In this document: positions 35,710-44,997 of the stretch, piece after piece
Numbering within the stretch: position 1 is the first letter of the stretch
Layout of the letters: each line of letters opens with the position of its first letter
Assembly: GCF_013179285.1 (NCBI RefSeq)
Contig: NZ_WVNW01000003.1
Location: 124,001-188,000 of the forward strand
DNA length: 64,000 bases
Reading direction: 5' to 3'
Source: Roseobacter sp. HKCCD6576-2
GTDB lineage: Bacteria > Pseudomonadota > Alphaproteobacteria > Rhodobacterales > Rhodobacteraceae
Notes under the pieces: generated by a model
Databases searched by the model: none
The model's input: only the letters and a program-made list of their open reading frames with translations
Told to the model about the DNA's origin: nothing
Made by a program: the position numbers and the translations under genes

Positions 35710-36432
35710 ATGTCGAATTCCGAGATATTGGGGCAAGAGGTGCGCGGGTTCCGTCCCCCACCCGTGCCAAAGGGGGCGGAGTTGTCCGGGCGGTATGCGC
35801 GCCTGTTGCGGCTTCGCGCGGATGCCCATGCCGCCAATCTGCACCGTGCAAACTCAGTCAGCGATGCGATTTGGGACTATTTGCCTTATGGCCCGTTTTC
35901 CTCGGCGGCCGCCTATCACAGATGGGTGCGCGAGGTCGAAGCGGGACCCGACCCGCTGTTTTATGCAATTGAAAACCGCGAAACCGGGCAACTCGGCGGT
36001 GTCGCAAGTTATCTTCGGATCACGCCGGAGATGGGCACTATCGAGGTTGGTCATATCAATTTCTCGCCAGCGCTTCAGCGTACCCGCGCCGCGACCGAGG
36101 CGATGTATCTGATGATGAAATGGGCCTTCGAGGCCGGGTATCGGCGCTATGAGTGGAAATGCAACGCGCTGAATCTCGGATCCCGCCGCGCGGCGGAGCG
36201 TCTGGGGTTCTCTTTTGAGGGGGTTTTTCGCCAAGCCGCCGTGATCAAGGGTCACAATCGCGACACGGCTTGGTTCGCGGCGATCGATGCGGAATGGCCA
36301 GCGTTAAAGGAGGCCTTCAACGCCTGGCTTGCGCCCAGTAACTTCGATGCAGAGGGTCAGCAGCGGGAGCGGCTGGCCGATTTGACCCGCCTTGTGCGGG
36401 TCAGTTCCGACCCTGCACTTGCGAAAGCCTAA
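35710..36432 (+). CDS. GNAT family N-acetyltransferase (RimL-like)
   Basis: A 240-residue acetyltransferase of the RimJ/RimL type. Visible are the RYARLLRLRADAHAANL start of the fold, LGGVASYLRITPEMGTIEVGHINF (strands 4-5, in two parts), a variant acetyl-CoA region around RTRAATEAMYLMMKWAF and CNALNLGSRRAAERLGFSFEG. The target amine is unknown. The 193-base upstream gap has the inverted words GTTGAC (35621-35626) and GTCAAC (35651-35656), possibly part of its promoter or an operator. Followed after 26 bases by the end of the convergent response-regulator gene. Confidence 0.85.
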   Translation: MSNSEILGQEVRGFRPPPVPKGAELSGRYARLLRLRADAHAANLHRANSVSDAIWDYLPYGPFSSAAAYHRWVREVEAGPDPLFYAIENRETGQLGGVASYLRITPEMGTIEVGHINFSPALQRTRAATEAMYLMMKWAFEAGYRRYEWKCNALNLGSRRAAERLGFSFEGVFRQAAVIKGHNRDTAWFAAIDAEWPALKEAFNAWLAPSNFDAEGQQRERLADLTRLVRVSSDPALAKA

Positions 36433-36458
36433 CCTGAACCCGGCATGGTTGGTCGCCG

Positions 36459-37169
36459 TCAGACAGCGGCCACATGTTGGATACGATCTGACAGCATCGT
36501 GCGGAGATTGGCACGCTCGGGTTGCGCCAACTGGCCGCTTGATCGCGCGATGACATCTTCCAGCCGCGCGTCATGGGCTGCGCGCGCGACACCCAACAAA
36601 AAAGGTCTCAGATAGGCCATTGGCGGGCTGTCGAGTTCCAGCAGCTCCATCGCATGGGTCAAATCCTCACGAAAGGCGAGGGTGTCGGGCTGAACCCGGT
36701 CCTCTGCGGCCGGACGCGGGCCTTTGGGGTGCAATGTCGCTGGCAGATGGCGCAGGATTTCCGCCTGAAAATAGGCCAGCGTTTCCATCGGCTTCGGGAG
36801 GAACCCATCTGCTCCAACCGCAGCCGCTGATTTCGCCGCGGCCTCACGCTCCGCACCGGAGGTCGCCAAGATCACAGGCACACGTGGTTGGACGCCATCC
36901 ATTTCGGCGATCAGATCCAGGCCAGAGCCATCCGGTAAACCCAAATCGATGATCGCGACCGAGGGTCTGTAAACCGCCAAATGCCGCCGCGCGGAGGTCA
37001 GGCAATCCGCGCGGCGAATCCTGGCACCCGATCTTAGACAGAGCAATCGCAGCGCTTCGGATGCAAAGCGGCTATCCTCGACCACAAGGACGGTCAGGCC
37101 AAGCAGAGGCCGCGCCGCAGTTGGTTTCGGTCGAAAGTCGAGTTCTGAAACAAGATCATCCATGTCCAT
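36459..37169 (-). CDS. Response regulator with REC domain and uncharacterised C-terminus
   Basis: A 236-residue protein. Residues about 25-140 form a receiver domain: acidic pocket VEDS (Glu31, Asp32), phospho-acceptor Asp75 in IIDLGLPDG, ATSGAE, and Lys126 in FLPKPME. The remaining 100 residues (FREDLTHAMELLELDSPPM, ARAAHDARLEDVIARSSG) are helical with no recognised DNA-binding or enzymatic domain. The ATG at 37167-37169 is chosen, with another at 37163 two codons later. No histidine kinase is adjacent, so it is an orphan. Divergent from the mce gene. Confidence 0.85.
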   Translation of the reverse strand: MDMDDLVSELDFRPKPTAARPLLGLTVLVVEDSRFASEALRLLCLRSGARIRRADCLTSARRHLAVYRPSVAIIDLGLPDGSGLDLIAEMDGVQPRVPVILATSGAEREAAAKSAAAVGADGFLPKPMETLAYFQAEILRHLPATLHPKGPRPAAEDRVQPDTLAFREDLTHAMELLELDSPPMAYLRPFLLGVARAAHDARLEDVIARSSGQLAQPERANLRTMLSDRIQHVAAV

Positions 37170-37317
37170 TTGCCCCCGGTTAACGCTGATTCCTTGGATG
37201 ATTAGACCCAGGTAAGGTTGACAAGCTGTAAACACGACAGGCGCGGCGACGGGACGCTTGGCAAAGCCCGGTCGCACGCCATATCAACAGCCAGGATTTG
37301 TCGAAAAGGAATGCCCC

Positions 37318-37722
37318 ATGATCGGACGCCTGAACCATGTCGCCATTGCCGTGCCCGATCTCGAGGCGGCCTCGGCGCAATATCGTGAGACGCTCGGCGC
37401 GCAAGTGGGCGCGCCGCAGGACGAACCGGAGCACGGCGTGACGGTTGTGTTCATCGAACTGCCGAATACCAAGATTGAATTGCTCTACCCGTTGGGGGAA
37501 GACAGCCCAATTGCCGGGTTCTTGGAGAAAAACCCATCCGGCGGCATCCACCATATCTGCTACGAAGTCGATGATATCCTGGCCGCGCGTGATCAACTAC
37601 AGGCTTCGGGGGCGCGGGTCTTGGGCACGGGCGAGCCGAAAATCGGCGCGCATGGCAAGCCGGTTTTGTTTCTGCATCCGAAAGACTTCACCGGGACCTT
37701 GGTTGAGTTGGAGCAAGTCTGA
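37318..37722 (+). CDS. mce: Methylmalonyl-CoA epimerase
   Basis: A 134-residue vicinal-oxygen-chelate protein: IGRLNHVAIAVPDL (metal His), IELLYPL, GGIHHICYEVDD (second His) and TLVELEQ (Glu). It epimerises methylmalonyl-CoA in the propionyl-CoA to succinyl-CoA route. The ATG at 37318 (MIGRLNH) begins the family; earlier codons are non-homologous. The stop overlaps the DUF1467 start by one base, a conserved gene pair in Rhodobacterales. Confidence 0.93.
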   Translation: MIGRLNHVAIAVPDLEAASAQYRETLGAQVGAPQDEPEHGVTVVFIELPNTKIELLYPLGEDSPIAGFLEKNPSGGIHHICYEVDDILAARDQLQASGARVLGTGEPKIGAHGKPVLFLHPKDFTGTLVELEQV

Positions 37723-38000
37723 TGAATCTTGTGACCGGCATCGTCCTATACGCGATCATCTGGTTTATGACGCTGTTCGTGATCCTCCCGATCCGCCTCA
37801 TCTCGCAAGGCGAGGCGGGGAATGTCGCGGAGGGCACCCATGCGTCTGCGCCTGAGAAGCCGCAACTGAAGCGGCGGTTCTTGGTGACCTCGGCGGTTGC
37901 CGCCGTGCTGTGGGGCATCGCTGCGTGGGTCATCATCAGTGGCGCGATCACAATCGCCGATATCGACCTGTTCAATCGGTTCGGGATGGGCCAGCGTTAA
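37722..38000 (+). CDS. DUF1467 membrane protein
   Basis: A 92-residue protein with two membrane spans (VLYAIIWFMTLFVILPIRL and VTSAVAAVLWGIAAWVII) and a hydrophilic loop between them. It matches the DUF1467 family found after mce; function unknown. Its last 29 bases overlap the 3' end of the convergent EI24/CysZ-like gene. Confidence 0.85.
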   Translation: MNLVTGIVLYAIIWFMTLFVILPIRLISQGEAGNVAEGTHASAPEKPQLKRRFLVTSAVAAVLWGIAAWVIISGAITIADIDLFNRFGMGQR

Positions 38001-38676
38001 GCCGGTGATACAGGTGGGAGAAGGTCGCCGCGCCTAGAACCGGCACTAGAATGTTCACGACCGGGATCGTCAGCGGCACGGCCATCAATACGCCGGCAGC
38101 GAAGATGGTGAATCGGTTGCGGCTGCGAAAAGCGGCGGCACCGGTCGCGTCGTGACGGCGGAGCGCCACCATCTGCGCGTATTCCCGGCCCAAGAGGAGG
38201 CCGTTTACGATCCAGAAGAGGAAAGGGGCGAGGGGCGGGATCAGCAGATATGCGATCAGCGCAACCAGGTTAACGCCGATGATCACGCCGAGAAATCTTA
38301 GCCCATCCCCCATGCCTTCGATAATCCCGATTTGCCGGGCCGGGGGGAGATGTGGGTAGTGTTCGGCCTCCACGGCATTGGCGATCCGGTCGAGGAAAAT
38401 GCCAGTGAAGGCCGACGCGACCGGGACCATCAGGAAAACTGAGAGCAGGAGCATCAAGGGAATGCCCGCCCAGGTCAGCGCATTATCGACCCACGTGATT
38501 TCGCCGATCCAGGGCAGGGTGAAACTCTCTGGAAGCAGCCAGCCGATGAGGATGACGAAGGCGGCATAAAAGGAAAAAAGCAGGCCGAGGGTCAGCCCGA
38601 TCCCCAGGCAGAGAACACCAAGGAACCGGCGATCAGAGAGTTGGCCAAGGGCTTTGAGGAAATCTGAGAGGATCAT
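37972..38676 (-). CDS. EI24/CysZ-like membrane protein
   Basis: A 234-residue multi-span inner-membrane protein. It opens with SDFLKALGQLSDRRFL, has strongly hydrophobic segments at about residues 20-48, 68-92, 130-160 and 195-222, and the REYAQMVALRRH motif characteristic of the EI24 domain. CysZ homologues of E. coli mediate sulfate uptake, but this family is broad and no sulfate genes are near. The last 29 bases overlap the end of DUF1467. A palindrome 27 bases upstream of its ATG may be an operator. Confidence 0.82.
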   Translation of the reverse strand: MILSDFLKALGQLSDRRFLGVLCLGIGLTLGLLFSFYAAFVILIGWLLPESFTLPWIGEITWVDNALTWAGIPLMLLLSVFLMVPVASAFTGIFLDRIANAVEAEHYPHLPPARQIGIIEGMGDGLRFLGVIIGVNLVALIAYLLIPPLAPFLFWIVNGLLLGREYAQMVALRRHDATGAAAFRSRNRFTIFAAGVLMAVPLTIPVVNILVPVLGAATFSHLYHRLNAGPSRTD

Positions 38677-38702
38677 CTACGCGTCAATCGGGTTGGTCAG
38701 TG

Positions 38703-38723
38703 AATGTTATGTCCCTTAACATT
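38703..38723 (-). promoter_or_regulatory. Palindrome upstream of the EI24/CysZ-like gene
   Basis: AATGTTA-N7-TAACATT, perfect 7-bp arms, 27 bases before the start codon. Symmetry and position fit a repressor operator or a leader hairpin; the binding protein is unknown. Confidence 0.35.
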
Positions 38724-38769
38724 GGGGTGCGGCTCTGCCAGATCAACCCCTAACCAAGCGGCGGGAGCC

Positions 38770-38813
38770 AAATTCCTTTGGAAGGAATTTGTTCGGAATT
38801 TTGGAAAATTCCG
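38770..38813. repeat. Double-hairpin intergenic repeat, copy A
   Basis: Two adjacent perfect 9-bp stems: AAATTCCTT / AAGGAATTT (38770-38790) and CGGAATTTT / AAAATTCCG (38794-38813). It lies 19 bases after the topA stop on the minus strand and can act as its terminator. The same two-stem design recurs at 52402-52446, so it is a repeat family rather than a chance hairpin. Confidence 0.8.
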
Positions 38814-38831
38814 GTTCCGCCCAGTTGTAGC

Positions 38832-41471
38832 CTAGCTTGCTTTTTTCCGCGTCGTCCGCTTCTTGCCGCCTTTGGCTTGACGCTCTGCGATCAACTGAAC
38901 GGCGATGTCCATGGTTACATCCGCAGGTTCCGTGCCTTTCGGGATCGTGGCATTCACCTTCTCCCATTTCACATACGGCCCGTAGCGCCCGTCCATCACA
39001 TTCACCGGTCCGCCATGTTCGGGGTGCTCGCCCAACTCATGTAGAGGCGGTTGCGCCGCACCGCGCCCGCCGCGTTTGGCGGCTTTCTCGGCGATCAGTT
39101 CGACGGCCCGGTTCATGCCGATGGACCAAACCTCGTCCACCTCCGGCAGGTTCGCATAAATCCGCCCGTGTTTCACATACGGTCCATAACGGCCAATCGC
39201 GGCCTCGACGATCTCGCCATCTTCGGGGTGCTTGCCGACTTCGCGCGGCAGGCTGAGCAGCATCATCGCCTTCTCGAAATCGATGGTCGCCGGGTCCCAG
39301 CCCTTTGGTAGCGAACTGCGTTTCGGCTTTTTCTCTTCTTCCGTCACCTCGCCCAATTGCACGTAGGGCCCAAAGCGTCCTGTTTTCAGATGCACGGGCA
39401 AGGAGGTGTCAGGGTCCACGCCCAACATCCGCTCATCGGCCTGCGCCTCATCACCCTCACCCGGCGGTGCGAAGGCGCGGGTGTAGCGGCACTCTGGATA
39501 GTTGGAGCAGCCAATGAACGCCCCGCCAGACCGGGCCGTCCGCATCGAGAGCCGCCCCTCGCCGCAATTCGGGCAAAGCCGTGGGTCGCTGCCGTCTTCT
39601 TTGACCGGAAAGAGATGCGGTTCCAGCACCTCGTTGATCTTTTCCAACACCTCGCCGATGCGGAGATCGGCGGTCTCATCAATCGCGGCTTTGAAATCGC
39701 GCCAGAATCGATCCAGCACGTCTTTATAGTCCCGGTCGCCGGCGCTCACTTCGTCGAGCTGCGTCTCCAAGCCGGCGGTGAAATCATACCCGACATAACG
39801 GCGGAAATAATTGGTCAGAAACGCCGTCACCAAGCGGCCTTTGTCTTCCGGGATCAGCCGGTTTTTGTCTTTCAGAACATAACCGCGATCCTGGATCGTC
39901 GTGACGATGGACGCGTAGGTCGAGGGTCGCCCAATGCCCAACTCTTCCATCCGTTTGACCAAAGTGGCCTCGGTATAGCGTGGCGGCGGTTGGGTGAAAT
40001 GCTGCTGCCCCAAGACCGCGCCATCGGCGGAAAGCACCCCGCCGCCATTCTGACGCAAATCGCCCTGACTGTCGTCTTCGATGACCGCCTCGCCGTCGCT
40101 GGCGGCTTTGGTGAACTCCGACTCTAGCGCGGCTGCGGCCGGTTTGACCGCCTCGCCCTGCATGATCTGCGGCAGGCGTTTGTCATCTTCGTCCTGCACA
40201 TCGTCGCGGCCTTCCTCATAGACCTTGAGGAAGCCGTCGAAGAGCACGACCTGCCCCGTCGCGCGCAGCACAACCTCGCCATCCGCCGAACCGATATCGA
40301 CGGTGGTCCGCTCCAGCCGGGCGGCCTCCATCTGACTCGCAATCGTGCGTTTCCAGATCAGACCGTAGAGCTTTTTCTGATCGTCTTCAGACAGCCGGAT
40401 ATCGTCGGGCGCCTTGGCCATATCCGTCGGCCGGATACATTCATGCGCTTCTTGTGCATTCTTGGCCTTGTTCTTGTAAACACGCGCAGATTTCGGAACG
40501 TAGGCCTCGCTATATCGGTCTTTGATTGCATCGCGTGCCGCGGTGACCGCCTCTGGGGCCATGTCGATCCCGTCGGTCCGCATATAGGTGATGTGGCCAG
40601 CCTCATAGAGCCGCTGCGCCGCGCTCATCGTCTGGCGCGCGCCCATGCCGAATTTGCGGCTGGCCTCCTGCTGCAAGGTCGAGGTCATGAACGGCGCGGC
40701 GGGGTTGCGATTGGCTGGTTTCGCCTCGACCGATTGCACAGCCAGGTCGCGGGACGAGACGGCTTTGACGGCAAGAGAGGCCGCTGCCGCCGTCTCGAGA
40801 TCATATTTCTCGAGCTTCTTGCCGCCGAGAACCGTCAGACGTGCCTCAAAGCTCTGCCCGCGCGGCGTGTCGAGAACGGCTTTCACCGACCAATACTCGC
40901 GGTGTTTGAACGCCTCGATTTCCATCTCGCGCTCGACGATCAGGCGTAGACAGACCGACTGCACCCGACCTGCCGATTTTGCACCCGGCAGTTTCCGCCA
41001 AAGAACCGGCGACAGGTTGAACCCCACCAAATAATCCAGCGCGCGGCGCGCCAGATAGGCCTCGACCAGTTCCATATCGACTTCGCGCGGGTTCTGCATC
41101 GCGTCGGTCACGGCGGCTTTGGTGATCGCGTTAAAGACCACCCGGCTGACCGGGGTGTCCTTCTTGATCGCTCTGCGTTTACGGAGCGCCTCTTCCAGAT
41201 GCCAGCTGATCGCTTCACCTTCGCGGTCCGGGTCGGTCGCGAGGATCAGATTGTTGTCGTCTTTCAACGCATCGGCGATGGCTTTGACGTGTTTTTTTGA
41301 GTCGCTGCCGACCTCCCACAGCATCTCGAATCCGGCTTCCGTGTCGACCGAACCGTCCTTTGGAGGCAGGTCGCGCACATGGCCATAAGAGGCGAGCACT
41401 GTATAATCATCGCCCAAATATTTGTTTATTGTCTTGGCCTTAGCAGGAGATTCGACAACGACAACGGGCAT
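38832..41471 (-). CDS. topA: DNA topoisomerase I
   Basis: An 879-residue type IA topoisomerase that relaxes negative supercoils. It has the N-terminal TOPRIM domain (MPVVVVESPAKAKTINKYLG, then TDPDREGEAISWH), the active-site tyrosine in GHITYMRTDG, one C4 zinc module (CPNCGEGRLS ... GCSNYPEC), several GRYGPYVK-type C-terminal repeats and a lysine-rich tail KKRTTRKK. The ATG at 41469-41471 has a GAAGG site nine bases upstream; a second ATG five codons earlier is possible. dprA is nearby upstream, a common alphaproteobacterial arrangement. Confidence 0.97.
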   Translation of the reverse strand: MPVVVVESPAKAKTINKYLGDDYTVLASYGHVRDLPPKDGSVDTEAGFEMLWEVGSDSKKHVKAIADALKDDNNLILATDPDREGEAISWHLEEALRKRRAIKKDTPVSRVVFNAITKAAVTDAMQNPREVDMELVEAYLARRALDYLVGFNLSPVLWRKLPGAKSAGRVQSVCLRLIVEREMEIEAFKHREYWSVKAVLDTPRGQSFEARLTVLGGKKLEKYDLETAAAASLAVKAVSSRDLAVQSVEAKPANRNPAAPFMTSTLQQEASRKFGMGARQTMSAAQRLYEAGHITYMRTDGIDMAPEAVTAARDAIKDRYSEAYVPKSARVYKNKAKNAQEAHECIRPTDMAKAPDDIRLSEDDQKKLYGLIWKRTIASQMEAARLERTTVDIGSADGEVVLRATGQVVLFDGFLKVYEEGRDDVQDEDDKRLPQIMQGEAVKPAAAALESEFTKAASDGEAVIEDDSQGDLRQNGGGVLSADGAVLGQQHFTQPPPRYTEATLVKRMEELGIGRPSTYASIVTTIQDRGYVLKDKNRLIPEDKGRLVTAFLTNYFRRYVGYDFTAGLETQLDEVSAGDRDYKDVLDRFWRDFKAAIDETADLRIGEVLEKINEVLEPHLFPVKEDGSDPRLCPNCGEGRLSMRTARSGGAFIGCSNYPECRYTRAFAPPGEGDEAQADERMLGVDPDTSLPVHLKTGRFGPYVQLGEVTEEEKKPKRSSLPKGWDPATIDFEKAMMLLSLPREVGKHPEDGEIVEAAIGRYGPYVKHGRIYANLPEVDEVWSIGMNRAVELIAEKAAKRGGRGAAQPPLHELGEHPEHGGPVNVMDGRYGPYVKWEKVNATIPKGTEPADVTMDIAVQLIAERQAKGGKKRTTRKKAS

Positions 41472-41588
41472 GAAAAAGACCTTCAATCAAAGAGATGGTG
41501 TGGCGGCGGAACATGTGGTGGCTTCACCGGACTTGTCAATCCGTGATCGGCTGCGACACACTCGCCGCGTACCGTTTGCGAGGGTTTT

Positions 41589-42011
41589 ATGATGCGGTTC
41601 TTCTTGGTTCTCATGGCGATGATTTGTGTTTTGCCGGCGTCGGCGGAGCCGGTGGATTTGCCACCTGGTTCGGCTTTGCGGGGGGAGTTGCTCGATACGC
41701 TCCGACCGCTTGTCGAATATGATCTTGGCGCGCCGGTTGAGTTTGTCGTGACCTCGCTGCAGGTCGATGGTGATCGCGCCTTCGCCCGCGTGGCGGCGCA
41801 GCGCCCGATGGGGGCGCCGATCGATATGGAAACCACGCCGATGGTGCTGCGCGATGGTCTTCCATTGGACACAATCGATGGCCCGCGGATCGAGGCATTC
41901 TTCCACCAGAGCCCGGCGCGGTGGGAGGTCGTTGAGTTTGTGATCGGCGCAACAGATGTGTGGTGGTGGGCATATGATTGTAAGCATTACGGCGGGCTTC
42001 TGAGCGAGTGA
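41589..42011 (+). CDS. Small exported protein of unknown function
   Basis: A 140-residue protein with a signal peptide (MMRFFLVLMAMICVLPASA, cleavage before EPVDLPPG). The mature part starts with LRGELLDTLRPLVEYDLGAPVEFVV and ends with an aromatic run DVWWWAYDCKHYGGLL. I do not recognise a family. The GAGGG ribosome site six bases before the tandem ATGs at 41589 supports expression. It is placed between topA (divergent) and dprA (convergent, five-base gap). Confidence 0.75.
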   Translation: MMRFFLVLMAMICVLPASAEPVDLPPGSALRGELLDTLRPLVEYDLGAPVEFVVTSLQVDGDRAFARVAAQRPMGAPIDMETTPMVLRDGLPLDTIDGPRIEAFFHQSPARWEVVEFVIGATDVWWWAYDCKHYGGLLSE

Positions 42012-42016
42012 GGCTG

Positions 42017-43189
42017 CTAACTTGCCCGCGTCAACAAGCCACCAGGGCGACGTTCGATATTGCCAGCCAACTCCATCTGGGCCAGCGCCCGGGTGATGTC
42101 TGATGCCGGCAAACCAAGATCGCGGATCAACTGATCTTCGGCGGTGGGGGAGGGGCCGAGCTGCGTCAAGATACGGTTGGTCAGGTCGTCGTGGCCTATC
42201 GCCTTGCCGGGCACGGTCATCGTTTCAGGTGCCGGGGTGGGCGCAGGATCCGCAAGCGGCGGAGCGGCTTGCGGATCGGGCGCGCCGATCTGCTCCAACA
42301 CATCTTCGACACTGCGCACAAGGGTCGCGCCGTCGCGGATCAGGAGGTTGCACCCTGCTGCGCGCGTGTCCATCGGATGGCCAGGCACCGCCAGTACCTC
42401 GCGGCCCTGCTCCAGCGCCAAGCGCGCCGTGATCAGCGAGCCGGAGCGGGTCGCGGCTTCGACGACGACAACCGCTTGTGCTAGACCGGAGACGATCCGG
42501 TTCCGGCGCGGGAAATGGCGGGCTTGCGGGTCGAGGCCGAAGGGCTGTTCACTCAGCCGCAAGCCGGTTTTGGCCATATCCTGGGCCAGTTTGGCGTTCT
42601 CCGCCGGGTAAATCACATCTAGGCCACCGGCATGGACCCCGATTGTGCCCGTCTCCACTGTTGCGGCATGCGCCAAGGCATCGATCCCGCGCGCTAGGCC
42701 GGAGACCACCACATAGCCCGCCGCGCCCAGATCTGCCGCCAAGCGCCGCGCCATCCGGGCGCCAAGAGAGGAGGCGTTGCGCGTGCCAACAACCGCAATA
42801 ATGGGCCGTTGCAACAGCGTCGTGTCGCCAAGCGCCCAGAGAACCGGCGGCGCATCGGACAGGCTGGCCAGACGGGCCGGGTATGCGTCATCGCCTAAAC
42901 AGAGCATCGATGCGCCAGCACGTTTGGCCGCTTTCATCTCGGCCAGCGCCACACTCTCGGGACAGATGGCGTATGTAGCGACACCTGCGGACAACGCGAT
43001 TTCGGGCAAAGCCTCAAGGGCGGCTGCTGCAGAGCCGTGATCGGCGAGCAGCCGTTGGAATGTGACCGGGCCGACCCGGCGGGAGCGCATCAGTTGTAGC
43101 CGTGCCAGCCGGTCCCGGCTGTCTTGGCTGGGCGCGGGGGTGAACCCCACCGGCGGCTCGGCAAAGCCCGGGTCTAGCTCCATATGCAT
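42017..43189 (-). CDS. dprA: DNA processing protein DprA
   Basis: A 390-residue protein that loads RecA on incoming single-stranded DNA. The Rossmann-like core is intact: AVVGTRNASSLGARMARRLAADLG (in two parts), VVSGLARGIDALAH, GGLDVIYPAEN, FPRRNRIVSGLAQAVVVVEA and GSLITARLALEQGREVLAVPG. A C-terminal winged-helix domain (DDLTNRILTQLGPSP to end) is present. The start is uncertain: GTG at 43198, ATG at 43189 or ATG at 43183, none with a clear ribosome site. I use the first ATG. Confidence 0.94.
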   Translation of the reverse strand: MHMELDPGFAEPPVGFTPAPSQDSRDRLARLQLMRSRRVGPVTFQRLLADHGSAAAALEALPEIALSAGVATYAICPESVALAEMKAAKRAGASMLCLGDDAYPARLASLSDAPPVLWALGDTTLLQRPIIAVVGTRNASSLGARMARRLAADLGAAGYVVVSGLARGIDALAHAATVETGTIGVHAGGLDVIYPAENAKLAQDMAKTGLRLSEQPFGLDPQARHFPRRNRIVSGLAQAVVVVEAATRSGSLITARLALEQGREVLAVPGHPMDTRAAGCNLLIRDGATLVRSVEDVLEQIGAPDPQAAPPLADPAPTPAPETMTVPGKAIGHDDLTNRILTQLGPSPTAEDQLIRDLGLPASDITRALAQMELAGNIERRPGGLLTRAS

Positions 43190-43382
43190 GCTCGGCACGC
43201 TAGCTGAAAATTGGTTAAGGGAGCGTTACGAGGGGAGGGGGCGCTCCCGCCCCGCTCGGCCTTTGGCCTGCGCGCGTTGGGCATGGCGCGCTGCGCGCGC
43301 GGTTCGTACGTCGGTGCGGGTCATGCAGACCACCGCGACGCCTGGATTTGCGGTCGGCTTGGTTAGATGCGTGCGGGTCGTC

Positions 43383-44807
43383 TTAGGCTGCTGAACCGCC
43401 GACAGTTAGCCCGCCGATCAACAGCGTGGGCTGCCCGACACCTACTGGCACCCATTGGCCATTCTTGCCGCAATTGCCCATGCCGGGATCAAGTTTCATG
43501 TCGTTACCGATGGCTCGGATCTGCTTCAGTGCTGTGGCCCCATCGCCGATCAACGTCGCGCCTTTGACCGGCGCGCCAACCTTGCCGTTTTCGACCCGAT
43601 AGGCCTCGGTGCAGCTGAACACGAATTTGCCATTGGTGATGTCGACCTGCCCACCGCCGAAGCCAACCGCGTATATCCCGTCTTTCACATCGGCCACGAT
43701 GTCGCCGGGGTCGGCCTCGCCACCCAACATATACGTGTTGGTCATCCGCGGCATGGGGATATGGGCAAAGCTTTCTCGCCGCCCATTGCCGGTCGCCTCC
43801 ACGCCCATCAGCCGGGCGTTTTGCCGATCCTGCATATAGCCGACCAACACGCCATCCTCGATCAGGACATTCTTACCGGACGGCGTGCCCTCATCATCCA
43901 CGGTGATCGATCCGCGCCGGTCGGGGATCGTGCCATCATCCAGAACGGTGACGCCTTTGGCGGCGACCTGCTCCCCCATCAACCCCGCAAAGGCGGAGGT
44001 CTTCTTGCGATTGAAATCACCCTCCAGCCCGTGGCCCACGGCTTCATGCAGCAAAATACCGGGCCAACCGGGCCCAAGCGCCACGTCCATCACACCCGCC
44101 GGGGCCGGAACGGCCGAGAGGTTCACCACCGCGATCCGCAACGCTTCGCGGGCCACATCTTCCCAGTGATCCCGCCCCAGAAGCCCGGCAAGGCCAATGC
44201 GCCCGCCGCCACCCGCCGACCCGGATTCGCGGCGACCGTTTTCTTCGACGATGATGCTGACATTCAGGCGCACCATGGGCCGGATATCGGCCACCCGTGT
44301 GCCTTCTGGACGCAGAATTTCGACCTCTTGAAGGCTTGCGCCCATCGACGCGGAAACCTGCACAACCCGAGGATCAAGGGCGCGGGCGAAGGCGTCAATT
44401 TCCTGCAAGGTGTCGAGCTTCACCGAAAACTCCGCCCCACTCATCGGGTCGTCATCGGTGTAGAGCTTGCGGTTGGTGCCTTTCGGCGCGTCGGCCAAGA
44501 CCCCGCCGCCATCGCCGACAGCCAGCCGCGCGGTTTCCGACGCACGGGTGAGTGCGGCCTCGGAAATCTCGGTCGAATGGGCATAGCCCGCAACCTCGCC
44601 ATTCACGGCGCGCAGGCCAAATCCTTCGCCGGCGTCATAACTCGCGGTTTTCACGCGCCCGTCGTCAAACACCAACATCTCCGAGCGCCGCCGCTCCAAA
44701 AACAACTCGCCATCTTCGGCGCCCGCGGTGGCCGCGCGCAAAATGCGCAGCGCGGCGGCCTCATCGAGCAAGGTTTCAAAGGGGCGAAACGGTGTGGCTT
44801 GGGTCAT
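43383..44807 (-). CDS. tldD: Metalloprotease TldD
   Basis: A 474-residue TldD/PmbA-family zinc peptidase subunit. The metal motif HEAVGHGLEGD is in the middle, followed by GSITVDDEGTPSGKN and, near the end, the conserved GNCGKNGQ. In other bacteria it works with TldE to trim peptides such as microcin precursors and CcdA; no peptide precursor is visible here. The ATG at 44805-44807 has GAGGAGG upstream. It is divergent from ctaC, a neighbourhood usual for the order. Confidence 0.96.
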   Translation of the reverse strand: MTQATPFRPFETLLDEAAALRILRAATAGAEDGELFLERRRSEMLVFDDGRVKTASYDAGEGFGLRAVNGEVAGYAHSTEISEAALTRASETARLAVGDGGGVLADAPKGTNRKLYTDDDPMSGAEFSVKLDTLQEIDAFARALDPRVVQVSASMGASLQEVEILRPEGTRVADIRPMVRLNVSIIVEENGRRESGSAGGGGRIGLAGLLGRDHWEDVAREALRIAVVNLSAVPAPAGVMDVALGPGWPGILLHEAVGHGLEGDFNRKKTSAFAGLMGEQVAAKGVTVLDDGTIPDRRGSITVDDEGTPSGKNVLIEDGVLVGYMQDRQNARLMGVEATGNGRRESFAHIPMPRMTNTYMLGGEADPGDIVADVKDGIYAVGFGGGQVDITNGKFVFSCTEAYRVENGKVGAPVKGATLIGDGATALKQIRAIGNDMKLDPGMGNCGKNGQWVPVGVGQPTLLIGGLTVGGSAA

Positions 44808-44997
44808 GATGCCTCCTCAAATGGGCCGGTCGGGAGGGCAAAAGCCTCGCCCGCGGACCAAAAACAATCTGCATAGGTGAGACATTTTTCACCACTGCCT
44901 TGAATCCTATCGCTCTATATGGTTCACCGAACTTGGAACGCAACGGGATGCAATCTGGCCCTGATCAGGTGGCCTCGCGAATACAGGACAATTCGGA

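Noticed and set aside
43190-43382. GC-rich gap between dprA and tldD as a possible RNA gene
   Set aside because: It has a GGGGCG-CTCC-CGCCCC hairpin (43238-43253) and many GCGCGC words, but no tRNA-like or known RNA fold and no T-run; such sequence is ordinary in GC-rich intergenic DNA.
43455-44876. Open frame of 473 codons on the plus strand opposite tldD
   Set aside because: Antisense shadow; TldD on the other strand carries all its conserved motifs.
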